Source of the DNA: Xanthomonas sp. 3793
GTDB lineage: Bacteria > Pseudomonadota > Gammaproteobacteria > Xanthomonadales > Xanthomonadaceae
DNA length: 64,000 bases
Direction: 5' to 3'
NCBI RefSeq assembly: GCF_024806835.1
Contig: NZ_JANTYU010000002.1
Span: 1 to 64,000, forward strand
In this document: positions 31,444 through 42,158 of the stretch, in pieces
Layout of the letters: every line of letters begins with the position of its first letter
Position numbering within the stretch: the first letter of the stretch is position 1
Position numbers and translations under genes: made by a program
Notes under the pieces: model-generated
Told to the model about the DNA's origin: nothing
Databases searched by the model: none
What the model saw: only the letters and a program-made list of their open reading frames with translations

Positions 31444-32466
31444 CTACCACCCGGCCAACACCAGCTTGCCGATGGTGCTGCCGCTCTCCAGCCGCCGATG
31501 CGCTTCACGCAGGTTGTCGGCGTTGATCGGCGACAGCGTTTCGGTGTGTGTCGTGCGCAGCTCGCCGGCGTCGATCAGGCTCGCGGCACGGTTGAGGATG
31601 CGATGCTGTTCCACCATGTCGTCGGTGGCGTAGCGCGACCGCGCGAACATCAGCTCCCAATGGATGCCGATGCACTTTGACTTGTACGGGTCGCCAATCA
31701 TCAGCGGGCCGCGTGGCTCGACGATCAGGCCGACATGCCCCTGCGGCGCCAGGATCTCGCCCAACTGCTGCCAGTAGCGGTCGGTGTCGGCCAGATTCAG
31801 CGCCGCATCCACCTGTTGCAGGCCCAGTGCCTGCAACTGCGCGTGCAGCGGTTGGTGGTGGTCGACGACGTGCTGCGCACCCATCTGCCGCACCCATTCG
31901 CCGCTCTCCGGGCGGGAGGCCGTGGCGATGACGGTGAAGCCGGCATGTCGCGCCAGCTGGATCGCAATCGATCCCACCCCGCCGGCACCGCCGATGATCA
32001 CTAGATAGCGGCCGCGGTTGCGTGCGCCATCGAATGCGAACGGCATGCGCTGAAACAGCAGCTCCCACGCGGTGAGCGTGGTCAATGGCAAGGCAGCCGC
32101 CTGCGCAAAGCTCAGCGAAGTGGGCTTGCAGCCGGCGATGCGCGCATCCACCAGCTGATACTGCGCGTTGCTCCCCGGCCGGCCGATATCCCCGGCGTAG
32201 TACACCGCGTCGCCCACGGCAAACGCAGTGACGTCCGGGCCTACCGCCTCGATCACGCCCGCAGCGTCGTATCCCAGGATTTTTGGCTCGGTCAGTGGCT
32301 GCGGCTTGGGCGCACGCACCTTGGTATCGACCGGATTGACCGAGATCGCTTCCACACGTACCAATAAGTCATACCCCGAAGGTGCTGCGGGGGCGGGGAC
32401 GTCGATGTCAAGCAGCGATGCTGGATCATCGATCGGCAGATAACGGGTGAGGGCGACGGCTTTCAT
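31444..32466 (-). CDS. Zinc-type alcohol dehydrogenase-like / quinone oxidoreductase-like protein
   Basis: 340 residues from the ATG at 32466 with AGGAG eight bases upstream. MDR family: N-terminal GroES-like domain (VNPVDTKVR, GYDAAGVIEAVG) and Rossmann motif GGAGGVGSIAIQLARHAG. It lacks the cysteine and histidine ligands of catalytic zinc, so it is probably a zinc-free NADPH-dependent reductase. Substrate unknown. Confidence 0.85.
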   Translation of the reverse strand: MKAVALTRYLPIDDPASLLDIDVPAPAAPSGYDLLVRVEAISVNPVDTKVRAPKPQPLTEPKILGYDAAGVIEAVGPDVTAFAVGDAVYYAGDIGRPGSNAQYQLVDARIAGCKPTSLSFAQAAALPLTTLTAWELLFQRMPFAFDGARNRGRYLVIIGGAGGVGSIAIQLARHAGFTVIATASRPESGEWVRQMGAQHVVDHHQPLHAQLQALGLQQVDAALNLADTDRYWQQLGEILAPQGHVGLIVEPRGPLMIGDPYKSKCIGIHWELMFARSRYATDDMVEQHRILNRAASLIDAGELRTTHTETLSPINADNLREAHRRLESGSTIGKLVLAGW

Positions 32467-32879
32467 CGGGACGCTCCTGGTGGGGAGTTCAGGGTGCGTT
32501 GTGGAGCGAGGCGGCTGCAATAACCGACTCCGCAATTCAGCTCGGCCGGGGCCTTGCGTTCACCAATGTGGTTTTTTGCGCTGACCAAGCCCCTGCAGAA
32601 CGCCTTGTCTGGAACCGTATTCAACAGGCTCAAGTGGGCTGCCGTTCAGATGCGTTGACTGGCGAAAGTGGGTGCCCGGTCCTTTCCTTCATGAAACTGT
32701 ATACGTAGTATTGGATGGGCTCAGCCGCCATGGTGATTGCTTTCACATGTTATATGACCGTTAACGCGATCTTCACTGAGGCCGGCTTAATCTGCGCCCC
32801 GATGGCTCTGGATGTGACGAGCATCTTTACCAAGAACAACGCCTCTATCGGTTTATCTCCCAAAGAAGGAGCTGTATAA
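32467..32879. other. 413-base region upstream of ompA
   Basis: No gene. It must hold the divergent promoters for the oxidoreductase (-) and ompA (+), but no pair of boxes with proper spacing stands out. A GAAGGAG lies just before the ompA ATG. Confidence 0.45.
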
Positions 32880-33977
32880 ATGAACAAGAAAATTCTCACT
32901 GCCGCGTTGCTCGGCGGTCTGGCAGTTGCCCAGGCTGCGTCCGCGCAGGAGTTCGATGACCGTTGGTACCTGACCGGTAGCGCTGGCTTCAACTTCCAGG
33001 ACAGCGATCGTCTGACCAATGATGCTCCGTTCGTCACCCTGGGCCTGGGCAAGTTTGTCAGCCCGAACTGGTCGATCGACGGTGAACTGAACTATCAGAA
33101 CCCCAACTTCGATGCCAACCAGGATCAGAACTGGAGCCAGTACGGCATCTCGTTCGACCTGCGTCGCCACTTCATCCAGGAAGGCCGCGGCTGGAACCCC
33201 TACCTGCTGTTCGGTCTGGGCTACCAGCGTTCGGAAGAAGAGTTCGACGCAACTCCGAACCCGGTTTCGCCGGGCCAGCAGAAGGACGGCAACTTTGCCG
33301 CCAAGGCTGGTGTCGGTCTGCAGACCACCTTCGACAAGCGCGTCGCCGTGCGTGCTGAACTGGCCTACCGCGCCGACTTCAACGACCAGAGCGTTGCTGC
33401 TCCGCAGGAAGACTGGTTCGGCGACGTGCTGGCTTCGGTCGGCGTCGTGATCCCGCTGGGACCGGCTCCGTCGACCGCTCCGCCGCCGGCTCCGGCTCCG
33501 GTTGCCCCGAGCTGCGCAGACCTGGATGACGACGGTGACGGCGTCAACAACTGCGACGACAAGTGCCCGGCTTCGCAGCCCGGCCAGACCATCGGTCCGG
33601 ACGGTTGCCCGGTTCCTGTGTCGATTGACCTGAAGGGCGTGAACTTCGACTTCAACAAGTCGACCCTGCGTCCGGACGCACAGTCGATCCTGAGCGAAGC
33701 GACCGAGATCCTGAAGCGTTACCCCGACCTGAAGGTCGAGGTTGCCGGTCACACCGACTCGAAGGGTACCGACGCGTACAACCAGAAGCTGTCCGAGCGT
33801 CGTGCGACCACCGTGTACGACTACCTGACCAAGAACGGCGTCGATGCGTCGCGTCTGGTTGGTCCGATCGGCTACGGCGAGAGCCGTCCGATTGCTCCGA
33901 ACACCAACCCGGATGGTTCGGACAATCCGGAAGGCCGTGCGAAGAACCGTCGTACCGAGCTGAACGTCCAGAACTAA
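32880..33977 (+). CDS. ompA: OmpA-family outer membrane protein
   Basis: 365 residues. Signal peptide cut after Ala22 (AASA|QEF); beta-barrel about 23-190; proline-rich linker (PAPSTAPPPAPAP); a DLDDDGDGVNNCDD.CP calcium-binding thrombospondin-3-like repeat; then a peptidoglycan-binding OmpA domain (VNFDFNKSTLRPD, VAGHTDSKGTDAYNQKLSERRA, GYGESRPI, KNRRTEL). It tethers the outer membrane to the cell wall. Strong ribosome-binding site AAGGAG and a terminator mark it as a single highly expressed gene. Confidence 0.95.
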   Translation: MNKKILTAALLGGLAVAQAASAQEFDDRWYLTGSAGFNFQDSDRLTNDAPFVTLGLGKFVSPNWSIDGELNYQNPNFDANQDQNWSQYGISFDLRRHFIQEGRGWNPYLLFGLGYQRSEEEFDATPNPVSPGQQKDGNFAAKAGVGLQTTFDKRVAVRAELAYRADFNDQSVAAPQEDWFGDVLASVGVVIPLGPAPSTAPPPAPAPVAPSCADLDDDGDGVNNCDDKCPASQPGQTIGPDGCPVPVSIDLKGVNFDFNKSTLRPDAQSILSEATEILKRYPDLKVEVAGHTDSKGTDAYNQKLSERRATTVYDYLTKNGVDASRLVGPIGYGESRPIAPNTNPDGSDNPEGRAKNRRTELNVQN

Positions 33978-34000
33978 TCGGACCGCTAGCTTGTTCCATA

Positions 34001-34027
34001 CAAAACCCGGCCTTGTGCCGGGTTTTG
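34001..34027 (+). terminator. Rho-independent terminator of ompA
   Basis: An 11-bp perfect stem CAAAACCCGGC/GCCGGGTTTTG with loop CTTGT, followed by TCTTTG. Confidence 0.88.
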
Positions 34028-34168
34028 TCTTTGTAGGACCACCAAAAGCGGGTCGAGGCACCGTCTAACCTGTCTGTGTTGCCGTCCAGGCACGGTTCCG
34101 GTTGAAACAGCGTTCATCGCTGCCTACACTCGCCGCGTCAATACCACACTCATAATTGGAAGAATCCG

Positions 34169-34681
34169 ATGCTGCGTACCGCCACGGCAGGTTTGCTCTG
34201 TCTCGCCTTGATTCCCGCCGCCTACGCCGCTCCGAACTGCGCCGGCAGCACGGTGTCCCAGCCGCTGCCGTTGCCCGCCACCGTCATCGCACCGGCGGCC
34301 GCCGAGTTCTATACCCGTAGCGTCCAGCTGGGCATGCCCACCGGCGTGTTGGCCCAGCCCTATACCAGCGAGCAATCGGTGGACCGCGTGCTGCTGCGTC
34401 TGCGCGTGGAAGGCTGCCAGGACGTGGCCAAGGTGATTCCGCCGGGCGGCACGGTCAACCCGAACGACCCGGCCGCCTACAAGGCCACCACCGCATTCGA
34501 CAACACGCCGTGGCGCTTCGACATGAGCCAGAACGGCAAGCGCATGACCGCCGAAGAATTCGATGCCTGGATGAAGTCGCGCGGCGTGCGTGTGGTCAAG
34601 GCGCGCCCGGTTGCCGGCGCAGCGCCGGCGGCAGCGGCACCTGCACCGGCGGCCGACGCCAAGCCGGTCGAAAACAAGTAA
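34169..34681 (+). CDS. Small secreted protein of unknown function
   Basis: 170 residues with a signal peptide (about 1-20, ending AYA|APNC). Two cysteines (in PNCAGS and EGCQDV) could pair. The middle has TSEQSVDRVLLRLRVEGCQD and MTAEEFDAWMKSRGVRVVKA; the C terminus is an Ala-Pro-rich tail. GGAAGA precedes the ATG. Not recognised beyond a conserved periplasmic protein. It ends 19 bases before the pseudouridine synthase gene, so the two may be co-transcribed. Confidence 0.75.
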   Translation: MLRTATAGLLCLALIPAAYAAPNCAGSTVSQPLPLPATVIAPAAAEFYTRSVQLGMPTGVLAQPYTSEQSVDRVLLRLRVEGCQDVAKVIPPGGTVNPNDPAAYKATTAFDNTPWRFDMSQNGKRMTAEEFDAWMKSRGVRVVKARPVAGAAPAAAAPAPAADAKPVENK

Positions 34682-34700
34682 GCCGCGGGGTCGGGACGGC

Positions 34701-35561
34701 ATGACCCGGCGGCCCCCGCCGGCGACGTCCCGGCATCGCAGCCGTGGTTCGTCGGTGCCGATGCGCCCGACGCGTGCCTCGGCGGCAGGACCAGGCATCA
34801 CCGCGCCACGTCATGGGCTGGCGCGGGTGTTGTCCAAGCTGGGTGTGTGTTCACGCACCGAGGCGGCACGCTGGATCGCCGATGGGCGCGTCAGCGTGGA
34901 TACGCGGGTGGTTCGCGACCCCGAATTTCCGATCCGTGCCGACCAGCATCAGGCGATCTCGGTGGACGGCCAGCCGCTGGCCGGGCCTGCGCGGGTCTAT
35001 CTGATGCTCAACAAGCCGCGTGGCGTGGTCACCACGGTGCGCGACGAGCAGGGCAGGGACACGGTGTATCGCTGTTTCGACGGCGCCGGCCTGCCGTGGA
35101 TTGCACCGGTGGGGCGGCTGGACAAGGCCAGCGAGGGCCTGCTGCTATTCAGCAACGACCCGCAATGGGCAGCGGCGGTGACCGATCCGGCCACTGGCCC
35201 GGACAAGACCTATCACGTGCAGATCGACTGCCGCCCCGACGCCGGGCAGCTGGCGCAGTTGCAGACCGGTGTGATCGATCCCGACCCCGAGGGTGATGGC
35301 GCGCTGCTGCGTGCCAAGCGGGTGCGCTTGCTGCGCGAGGGTGAGCGCAATGCATGGCTGGAAATCGTGCTGGACGAAGGCCGCAATCGGCAGATCCGTC
35401 GACTGCTGGCGGCCGTGGAGATTGGGGTGTTGCGGCTGGTGCGCGTGGCGATCGGGCCGCTGGCGATGGGCGAGCTGGGTAAAGGCGTGTGGCGAGCGCT
35501 CAGCGCGGAGGAAGTCCAGGCGCTGACGTCGGCTCCCGCCAGCGCGCCAGACGCGCGCTGA
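34701..35561 (+). CDS. Pseudouridine synthase, RsuA/RluB/RluE/RluF family
   Basis: 286 residues from the ATG at 34701. An S4 RNA-binding domain (LARVLSKLGVCSRTEAARWIADGRVSVD region) is followed by the catalytic domain: LNKPRGVVTT, GRLDKASEGLLLFSND with the catalytic Asp, and LDEGRNRQIRRLLAAVE. It isomerises a uridine in rRNA; which subunit and site cannot be told from sequence. Its last 62 bases overlap the opposite-strand HNH gene. Confidence 0.88.
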   Translation: MTRRPPPATSRHRSRGSSVPMRPTRASAAGPGITAPRHGLARVLSKLGVCSRTEAARWIADGRVSVDTRVVRDPEFPIRADQHQAISVDGQPLAGPARVYLMLNKPRGVVTTVRDEQGRDTVYRCFDGAGLPWIAPVGRLDKASEGLLLFSNDPQWAAAVTDPATGPDKTYHVQIDCRPDAGQLAQLQTGVIDPDPEGDGALLRAKRVRLLREGERNAWLEIVLDEGRNRQIRRLLAAVEIGVLRLVRVAIGPLAMGELGKGVWRALSAEEVQALTSAPASAPDAR

Positions 35562-35904
35562 GCAGCGCAGCGACGACTTCGCCGGCGCGTGCATCGCTGG
35601 CGCCATTGGCATCGTGGCGCCGACCTTTGGCGTGATTGCAGCCGGCACAGGCCAGCGCCAGATTGCGTGCATCGTTGGGGTCGTCGCCGACCTGCGCGCA
35701 TAGCGCTGCTGCTGCGCGGCGCCCGAACCAGGCCTGCGGGACCACGTGTTCGAGCGTGGTGTGCCCCAGCGGTTCGCCGTCGATGCCGATGTGCAGGCGG
35801 CGACGGCAATGCAGGCAGCGGGTCTGCCAGCTGCCGGCGAGCAACTGCGCCTGGGCATCGGTGTGCGCCGCGAGCAGGAGCCGTTGGCGCAGCACCGTCC
35901 GCAC
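35500..35904 (-). CDS. HNH endonuclease
   Basis: 134 residues from a GTG at 35904 (a second GTG at 35895 is possible). Zinc-finger HNH fold: Cys30-x2-Cys33, LEHVVPQAWFG with His53, NLALACAGCNHAKG with Asn81 and Cys86-x2-Cys89. It lies directly after kbl on the same strand (start two bases beyond the kbl stop), so it is probably in the same transcript. The 3' end runs into the pseudouridine synthase gene on the other strand by 62 bases. A role in DNA repair or restriction is unknown. Confidence 0.82.
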   Translation of the reverse strand: MRTVLRQRLLLAAHTDAQAQLLAGSWQTRCLHCRRRLHIGIDGEPLGHTTLEHVVPQAWFGRRAAAALCAQVGDDPNDARNLALACAGCNHAKGRRHDANGASDARAGEVVAALLSARLARWREPTSAPGLPPR

Positions 35905-35906
35905 GC

Positions 35907-37115
35907 TCAGGCCTTGATGACGTCCAGTTCGCGGCCGATCTTGATGAAGGCGTCGATGGCCTGGTCCAGATGCTCGCGGGTATGCGCGGCGCTGATCTGG
36001 GTGCGGATGCGCGCCTGTCCCTTGGGCACCACCGGGAAGAAGAAGCCGATGGCGTAGATGCCTTCTTCCAGCAGGCGCTCGGCGAACTTTTGCGCCAGCG
36101 GGGCGTCGTAGAGCATCACCGGGCTGATCGGATGCACGCCGGGCTTGAGCTCGAAGCCGGCGGCGGTCATGCGCTCGCGGAAATAGCGGGTGTTGTCGAC
36201 CAGTTGCGTGCGCAGCTCGCCGGCCGCTTCCAGCATGTCGAATGCCTTGATGCCTGCAGCCACCACGTGCGGCGGCAGCGAATTGGAGAACAGATAGGGG
36301 CGCGAGCGCTGGCGCAGCAGTTCGATCACCTCGCGCCTGGCGGTGGTGAAGCCGCCCAATGCGCCGCCCATCGCCTTGCCCAGCGTGCCGGTGAAGATGT
36401 CGATCTGGTCCAGCACGCCCTTGACCTCGGCCGAGCCGCGGCCGGTGGCGCCCAGAAAGCCTGTGGCATGACATTCGTCGATATGCACCAGCGCGTTGTA
36501 TTTGCGGGCGAGGGTAGTGATTTCGTCCAGCGGGGCGATGAAGCCGTCCATCGAGAACACGCCATCGCTGGTGATCAGCTTGGTCTTGCAACCAGCCGCA
36601 TCGGCGGCCTGCAGCTGCGCTTCCAGATCGGCCATGTCGCAATTGGCGTAGCGGAAGCGCTTGGCCTTGCACAGGCGCACGCCGTCGATGATGGAGGCGT
36701 GGTTGAGCGCGTCGGAAATGATGGCGTCGTGCTCGCCAAGCAGCGGTTCGAACAGGCCGCCGTTGGCGTCGAAACAGGCGGCGTAGAGGATGGTGTCCTC
36801 GGTGCCGAAGAAATCGGCGATGGTGCGTTCGAGCTGCTTGTGCAGGTCCTGGGTGCCACAGATGAAACGTACCGAGGCCATGCCGAAGCCGTGCGTGTCC
36901 AGCGCGTCCTTGGCAGCCTGGATGATGTCCGGGTGGTCGGCCAGGCCCAGATAGTTGTTGGCGCAGAAGTTGAGCACGCTACGGCCATCGGCCAGGGTGA
37001 TCTGCGCCGACTGCGGGCCGGTGATGATGCGCTCGGACTTGAACAGGCCCTGGGACTGGATGGTTTCCAGTTCGGCGGCGTAGTGGGCGGTGAGCGCGGC
37101 AGGCGGACGGGTCAT
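35907..37115 (-). CDS. kbl: 2-amino-3-ketobutyrate coenzyme A ligase (glycine C-acetyltransferase)
   Basis: 402 residues, alpha-oxoamine synthase family using PLP. Motifs: [60 protein letters not shown] and the PLP-lysine region [14 protein letters not shown]. With threonine dehydrogenase it turns threonine into glycine and acetyl-CoA. tdh is on the same strand but about 5 kb away, beyond the sulfate operon. Confidence 0.95.
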   Translation of the reverse strand: MTRPPAALTAHYAAELETIQSQGLFKSERIITGPQSAQITLADGRSVLNFCANNYLGLADHPDIIQAAKDALDTHGFGMASVRFICGTQDLHKQLERTIADFFGTEDTILYAACFDANGGLFEPLLGEHDAIISDALNHASIIDGVRLCKAKRFRYANCDMADLEAQLQAADAAGCKTKLITSDGVFSMDGFIAPLDEITTLARKYNALVHIDECHATGFLGATGRGSAEVKGVLDQIDIFTGTLGKAMGGALGGFTTARREVIELLRQRSRPYLFSNSLPPHVVAAGIKAFDMLEAAGELRTQLVDNTRYFRERMTAAGFELKPGVHPISPVMLYDAPLAQKFAERLLEEGIYAIGFFFPVVPKGQARIRTQISAAHTREHLDQAIDAFIKIGRELDVIKA

Positions 37116-37287
37116 GGCGGTCGCTGTGGCAAAGAAAGAAGCGCAATGTTAACGATCACAATGGCATACCACTACGTCATGCAAAATCGGCATAAGCGGC
37201 GGCGCTGATGTCATTTCACCGCCCGCGTGCCGCTGCGCAGCATGGCATGCTTGCTGTTCAGCTGCGCCCACCGGCCAGGAGATCGTT

Positions 37288-38304
37288 GTGACATACCCCC
37301 ATATCCGTCTTGCTTCCCTGCTTTGCACCCTGCTGGCCCTGGCCGGCCCGGCAGGTGCGCGCGACATCGGGCTGCTCAACGTGAGCTACGACCCCACCCG
37401 CGAGTTCTACCGCGACTACAACACCGCCTTTGCGGCGCAGTGGAAGCAGCAGCACCCGCAAGACACGGTCAGCGTGGAGACGTCGCATGGCGGCTCCGGC
37501 AAGCAGGCGCGCGCGGTGATCGACGGGATCGAAGCGGACGTGGTGACGCTGGCGCTGGCCTACGACGTGGATGCCATCGCGCAGAAGGCCAAGCTGATCG
37601 ATACCGATTGGGAGAAGCGCCTGCCAGACAACAGCGCGCCGTATACCTCCACGATCGTGTTCCTGGTGCGCAAGGGCAACCCGAAGAACATCCACGATTG
37701 GCCGGACCTGCTGCGCTCGGGGGTGTCGGTGGTGACCCCCAATCCCAAGACGTCCGGTGGCGCGCGCTGGAACTACCTGGCCGCCTGGGCCTACGCCGAC
37801 CACATCTTCAAGGGCGATCGCGAGCGCATCGTGCGCTACATGCAGGCGTTGTTCCGCAATGTGCCGGTGCTGGATACCGGTGCGCGCGGCGCCACCACGA
37901 CCTTCGTGCAGCGCGGAATCGGCGATGTGCTGCTGGCCTGGGAAAACGAGGCGCTGCTGGCGCGCGAGGAGCTGGGCAAGGACAAGTTCGAGATCGTGGT
38001 GCCCAAGCTGTCGATCCTGGCTGAGCCGTCGGTGGCGCTGGTCGACAAGAATGTCGACAAGCACGGCACGCGCGATGTGGCCGAGGCCTATCTGCGCTAT
38101 CTGTACGCGCCGGAAGGGCAGAAGCTGGCGGCCAAGCATTTCTATCGTCCGCGGCACCCGGAATTCGCCGACCCGGCGGACCTGGCCCGCTTCCCGGACA
38201 TCAAGCTGGTGACCATCCAGCAGGCGTTCGGCTCCTGGGACAAGGCGCAGCAGGAACACTTTGCCGACGGCGGCCTGTTCGACCAGATCCAGGCCAAGAA
38301 GTAG
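37288..38304 (+). CDS. sbp: Periplasmic sulfate-binding protein
   Basis: 338 residues from a GTG at 37288 (AGGAG at 37277-37281). Signal peptide ends near residue 25 (PAGARD). Mature start [20 protein letters not shown] and [55 protein letters not shown] are the family ligand-contacting blocks. Captures sulfate (or thiosulfate) for the CysTWA importer encoded directly after it. Distinction between Sbp and CysP specificity is uncertain. Confidence 0.94.
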   Translation: MTYPHIRLASLLCTLLALAGPAGARDIGLLNVSYDPTREFYRDYNTAFAAQWKQQHPQDTVSVETSHGGSGKQARAVIDGIEADVVTLALAYDVDAIAQKAKLIDTDWEKRLPDNSAPYTSTIVFLVRKGNPKNIHDWPDLLRSGVSVVTPNPKTSGGARWNYLAAWAYADHIFKGDRERIVRYMQALFRNVPVLDTGARGATTTFVQRGIGDVLLAWENEALLAREELGKDKFEIVVPKLSILAEPSVALVDKNVDKHGTRDVAEAYLRYLYAPEGQKLAAKHFYRPRHPEFADPADLARFPDIKLVTIQQAFGSWDKAQQEHFADGGLFDQIQAKK

Positions 38305-38306
38305 GC

Positions 38307-39164
38307 ATGCAGACGTCGGTTGCACGCCCAGCGTCGCCATCGCGCCGACGCGTGATGCCGGGGCTGGGCCTGAGTCTGGGTATCACCCTGGCCTGGCTGG
38401 GATTGATCGTGCTGATCCCGCTGCTGGGGATTTTCATCAAGACCAGCGGCCTGGGCTGGGAGGGCTTGTGGAAGGTCTGGAGCGAGCCGCGCGTGCTGTC
38501 GGCGCTGCGGGTGAGCTTCGGCACCGCGTTTGCGGCCGGCGCCTTCAATGCAGTGATGGGCACCTGGGTGGCGTGGGTGTTTGTGCGTTACAGCTTTCCG
38601 GGCAAGCGCCTGTTCGATGCGGTGATCGATCTGCCGTTCGCGCTGCCGACCGCAGTGGCCGGCATCGCGCTGACCGCGCTGTACGGCGGCAACGGCTGGG
38701 TCGGGCGCTGGCTGGAGGCGATCGGCATCAAGGTGGCCTACACCCAGCTGGGCATCGTGCTGGCGCTGGTGTTCGTCGGCCTGCCGTTCGTGGTGCGGGT
38801 GGTGCAGCCGGTGCTGGCCGAGAGCGAGCGTGAGCTGGAAGCCGCTGCCGCCACGCTGGGCGCCTCGCGCTGGCAGACGGTATGGCGGGTGGTGCTGCCG
38901 GGGCTGTGGCCGGCGGTGCTGACCGGCTTTGCGCTGGCCTTCGCGCGTGGCGTGGGCGAGTACGGCTCGGTGATCTTCATCGCCGGCAACCTGCCCAATT
39001 CCACCGAGATCGCACCGCTGCTGATCACTATCCGGCTGGAAGAGTTCGACTACGCCGGTGCCACCGCCATTGCAGCGGCAATGCTGTTGCTGTCGTTCGT
39101 GATCCTGTTGCTGGTCAATACGCTGCAGGCACGCCTGTTGCGCTATCAACGGAGGCCCGCATGA
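38307..39164 (+). CDS. cysT: Sulfate ABC transporter permease CysT
   Basis: 285 residues, six membrane helices. The cytoplasmic EAA loop [24 protein letters not shown] contacts Cys[21 protein letters not shown] and the [14 protein letters not shown] block are typical. It begins 2 bases after sbp and its TGA overlaps the cysW ATG (ATGA), indicating a tightly coupled operon. Confidence 0.95.
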   Translation: MQTSVARPASPSRRRVMPGLGLSLGITLAWLGLIVLIPLLGIFIKTSGLGWEGLWKVWSEPRVLSALRVSFGTAFAAGAFNAVMGTWVAWVFVRYSFPGKRLFDAVIDLPFALPTAVAGIALTALYGGNGWVGRWLEAIGIKVAYTQLGIVLALVFVGLPFVVRVVQPVLAESERELEAAAATLGASRWQTVWRVVLPGLWPAVLTGFALAFARGVGEYGSVIFIAGNLPNSTEIAPLLITIRLEEFDYAGATAIAAAMLLLSFVILLLVNTLQARLLRYQRRPA

Positions 39165-40114
39165 GCGATGCTGTTTCATCGCTGCCTTCCATGTTGCAGA
39201 CCCGCACGATGACCGAGCAGGCGCGCCGCATCACCGATTCGGCCACCAACGAGCCGCGCTGGGTGCAGTGGCTGATGATTCTGGGGGCGCTGGTCTTTCT
39301 GCTGGCGTTCCTGCTGCTGCCGCTGGTGCTGGTGTTTGCCGAAGCGCTGCGCGGCGGTTGGGAGACGTTTCTGCGTGCAGTGGTCGACCCGGATGCCTTG
39401 TCGGCGATCAAGCTAACGTTGCTGGTGACGGCGATCGTGTTGCCGTTGAATCTGATCTTCGGCGTTGCCGCTGCGTGGGCCATCAGCAAACACCGGTTCT
39501 GGGGCAAACGCCTGCTGGTCAGCCTGATCGACCTCCCATTCTCGGTCTCGCCGGTGGTGGCAGGCTTGATCTTCGTGCTGATCTTCGGCCGCAGTGGCTG
39601 GGCCTGGCCGTTGATCGACGAGGGGTGGCGGGTGCAGTTGCCGGCGCTGGGCGAGATGGTGATCCAGCTGCCGCGGATCGTGTTCGCGCTGCCGGGCATC
39701 GTGCTGGCGACGACCTTCGTCACCTTCCCGTTCATTGCGCGCGAGTTGATGCCGCTGATGGAGCAGCAGGGCAGCGACGAAGAGCTGGCCGCGCTGAGCC
39801 TGGGTGCGAACGGCTGGCAGATGTTCTGGCGCGTGACCTTGCCCAATATCCGCTGGGGCCTGCTGTATGGCGTGCTGCTGTGCGCGGCGCGCGCGATGGG
39901 CGAGTTCGGCGCGGTGTCGGTGGTGTCCGGGCATATCCGCGGGCGCACCAATACGTTGCCGCTGCATGTGGAAATTCTCTACAACGAATACGCCTACAGC
40001 GCCGCGTTCGCGTGCGCCTCGCTGCTGGCATTGACCGCGCTGCTGACGCTGGCGCTGAAGACGTATCTGGAATGGCGGCACGGCGATTCGCTGGCCGCCA
40101 ACCACCGCCATTGA
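39161..40114 (+). CDS. cysW: Sulfate ABC transporter permease CysW
   Basis: 317 residues from the ATG at 39161, preceded by GGAGG. The first 35 residues are a hydrophilic extension before helix 1; other CysW proteins often start nearer residue 30. EAA-type loop [27 protein letters not shown] and [15 protein letters not shown] are present. Pairs with CysT to form the membrane channel. Confidence 0.94.
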   Translation: MSDAVSSLPSMLQTRTMTEQARRITDSATNEPRWVQWLMILGALVFLLAFLLLPLVLVFAEALRGGWETFLRAVVDPDALSAIKLTLLVTAIVLPLNLIFGVAAAWAISKHRFWGKRLLVSLIDLPFSVSPVVAGLIFVLIFGRSGWAWPLIDEGWRVQLPALGEMVIQLPRIVFALPGIVLATTFVTFPFIARELMPLMEQQGSDEELAALSLGANGWQMFWRVTLPNIRWGLLYGVLLCAARAMGEFGAVSVVSGHIRGRTNTLPLHVEILYNEYAYSAAFACASLLALTALLTLALKTYLEWRHGDSLAANHRH

Positions 40115-40121
40115 GGTGACC

Positions 40122-41153
40122 ATGGGCATCCGCATCCACCGCCTGCGCAAGCAGTTCGACACGTTCACCGCGCTGGACGACATCACCCTGGATGTGCGTC
40201 AGGGCGAGTTGCTGGCCTTGCTGGGGCCGTCCGGTTCGGGCAAGACCACGCTGCTGCGGATCATGGCCGGGTTGGAGCATGCCGATGGCGGGCAGGTGCT
40301 GTTCGGCGACGAAGATGCCACGCGCATGAGCGTGCAGTCGCGCCGGGTCGGCTTCGTGTTCCAGCACTACGCGTTGTTCAAGCATATGGACGTGTTCGAG
40401 AACATCGCCTTCGGGTTGCGGGTGCGGCGCGGCAACGAGCGTTGGGCCGAAGCGCGCATCCGCGCGCGGGTGGAAGAGCTGCTGGCGTTGGTGCAATTGC
40501 AGGGTCTGGAGCAACGCTATCCCACCCAGCTATCGGGTGGACAGCGGCAGCGTGTGGCGCTGGCGCGTGCGTTGGCGATCGAGCCGCGCGTGCTGCTGCT
40601 GGACGAGCCGTTCGGCGCACTGGATGCGCAGGTGCGCCGCGATCTGCGCCGCTGGTTGCGCGCGCTGCACGAGCAGACCGGGTTGACCACGGTGTTCGTG
40701 ACCCATGACCAGGAAGAAGCGCTGGAATTGGCCGACCGCGTCGCCATCCTCAACCGCGGCCGCATCGAGCAACTCGATACCCCGGCAATGATCTACGACA
40801 AACCGGCCTCGCCGTTCGTGTATTCGTTCGTGGGGGCGGTGAACCGCATCCCGGGCGTGCTGGCGCAGGGGCAGATCCAGGTGGCAGGCCACGCGTTGCC
40901 GGCTGCCAACTCCGCACTGGCCGCCGGCCCGGTCGAGGTCTACGTGCGTCCGGAGGATCTGGTGCCCGACGACACCGGCTGGCCGGCCACGGTGGCCTGG
41001 TCGCAACGCAGCGGGGCGCGCCTGCGCCTGCGCGCCACGCTGCAGCCGGCCGGCAACGAGGTGGAGGTGGAACTGCCGGCCTCGGCAGGAAGCTTCGAGA
41101 CCGGCCAGCAGCTGCGCCTAGCAGCACGCCACTACGGCGTCTTCCCGGCCTGA
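40122..41153 (+). CDS. cysA: Sulfate/thiosulfate import ATP-binding protein CysA
   Basis: 343 residues from the ATG at 40122 (GTG at 40116 rejected: it overlaps the GAGG site). Walker [10 protein letters not shown] at 35-43, Q-loop near 81, signature [14 protein letters not shown] at 137-150, Walker [13 protein letters not shown] from 157, H-loop VTHDQEEA, then a TOBE-like domain. Drives sulfate uptake for cysteine synthesis. Last gene of sbp-cysT-cysW-cysA. Confidence 0.95.
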   Translation: MGIRIHRLRKQFDTFTALDDITLDVRQGELLALLGPSGSGKTTLLRIMAGLEHADGGQVLFGDEDATRMSVQSRRVGFVFQHYALFKHMDVFENIAFGLRVRRGNERWAEARIRARVEELLALVQLQGLEQRYPTQLSGGQRQRVALARALAIEPRVLLLDEPFGALDAQVRRDLRRWLRALHEQTGLTTVFVTHDQEEALELADRVAILNRGRIEQLDTPAMIYDKPASPFVYSFVGAVNRIPGVLAQGQIQVAGHALPAANSALAAGPVEVYVRPEDLVPDDTGWPATVAWSQRSGARLRLRATLQPAGNEVEVELPASAGSFETGQQLRLAARHYGVFPA

Positions 41154-41243
41154 TGCAGCCGGATGGGCGGGCACGCCCTGCATCTGGATAGGCGATCGGT
41201 AGTGAAGATTCGCCAGTGGTAGCGTCCTGCTGTGGCTGTTGCG

Positions 41244-41264
41244 GATCCCCAATCCCCAATCCCC
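41244..41264. repeat. Short AATCCCC heptamer run
   Basis: Three head-to-tail units GATCCCC, AATCCCC, AATCCCC in the cysA-porin spacer, of the same type as the GAATCCC array near 62.7 kb. Confidence 0.6.
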
Positions 41265-41444
41265 ACCATCAAGATTCGGCCCAGGCGGTCGATGAGACGA
41301 AGATCTGACCAGCGCATCGGCCTTGCGGATGTGCGCTCGATCAAGCGAGCGCGGCATTTATGTTGCGCTGCAATGACAGTTGGACTAAGAAGTCTGTGCA
41401 GTCCTCGCTCGCCAACCGACCGCCCATCGTTTCAGGAGATGCCC

Positions 41445-42158
41445 ATGAAGCTTTCCCCGCTCGCTAGTTGTCTGTCGTTGCTGCTGTTGGGTGTGGTGCC
41501 GCTTGCACAGGCGCAGGACGAACAGCCCGCCTCGGCACTCAGCGGTACCTTTGCGGTGACCAGCGATTACCTGTTCCGCGGTATCTCGCAGACCAACGAA
41601 GAACCCGCGTTCCAGGCCGGGCTGACCTACAAGTTGCCGTATGGCTTCTACGTCGGTACCTGGACCTCCAATGTCGATTACGGCGCCGGCGATCCGGATT
41701 GGGAAGTGGACGGCTTTGTCGGCTACAACACCGACCTGAGCGCCAACTTCAATCTCGATGTGATGGTGAACCGCTACCAGTACCTGGGCGCCGGTGCCTC
41801 CAACTACGCCGAGCTGATCACCAAGACCACGTTCCTGAAGACCTACAGCCTGACCCTTGCCTACACCAACGATCTATACGGCACCGAGACCGACGGGTAC
41901 TACTACGCGCTGGACGCCAACTGGGCGTTGCCGCATGACTTCACCGTTGGCGCGCACGCCGGGCACAGCATCTACACCTCGGCGCTGAGCCAGGTGGACC
42001 ACGACTACAACGACTTCGGCGTGAATGTGGGCAAGACCTTCGGCCCGTTGGGTCTGACCGTGGGCTACTACGACACCAGCGAAGCGGCCGAGTTCGGCTT
42101 CGGGCGGCAGAATTCGCAGAACCATCTGGTGGCCACCGCAACCGTCACCTGGCCGTGA
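41445..42158 (+). CDS. Putative outer-membrane porin of the Gcw_chp/TorF family
   Basis: 237 residues from the ATG at 41445 with AGGAG six bases upstream; an ATG at 41439 is too close. Signal peptide ends LAQAQ (about 22-23). Family start LSGTFAVTSDYLFRGISQTNEEPAFQAGL and repeated aromatic beta-strands; ends in a C-terminal aromatic-containing strand (VTWP). Function unknown; possible porin. Its position behind the sulfate operon suggests co-location rather than a proven link, since 290 bases and a repeat separate them. Confidence 0.83.
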   Translation: MKLSPLASCLSLLLLGVVPLAQAQDEQPASALSGTFAVTSDYLFRGISQTNEEPAFQAGLTYKLPYGFYVGTWTSNVDYGAGDPDWEVDGFVGYNTDLSANFNLDVMVNRYQYLGAGASNYAELITKTTFLKTYSLTLAYTNDLYGTETDGYYYALDANWALPHDFTVGAHAGHSIYTSALSQVDHDYNDFGVNVGKTFGPLGLTVGYYDTSEAAEFGFGRQNSQNHLVATATVTWP

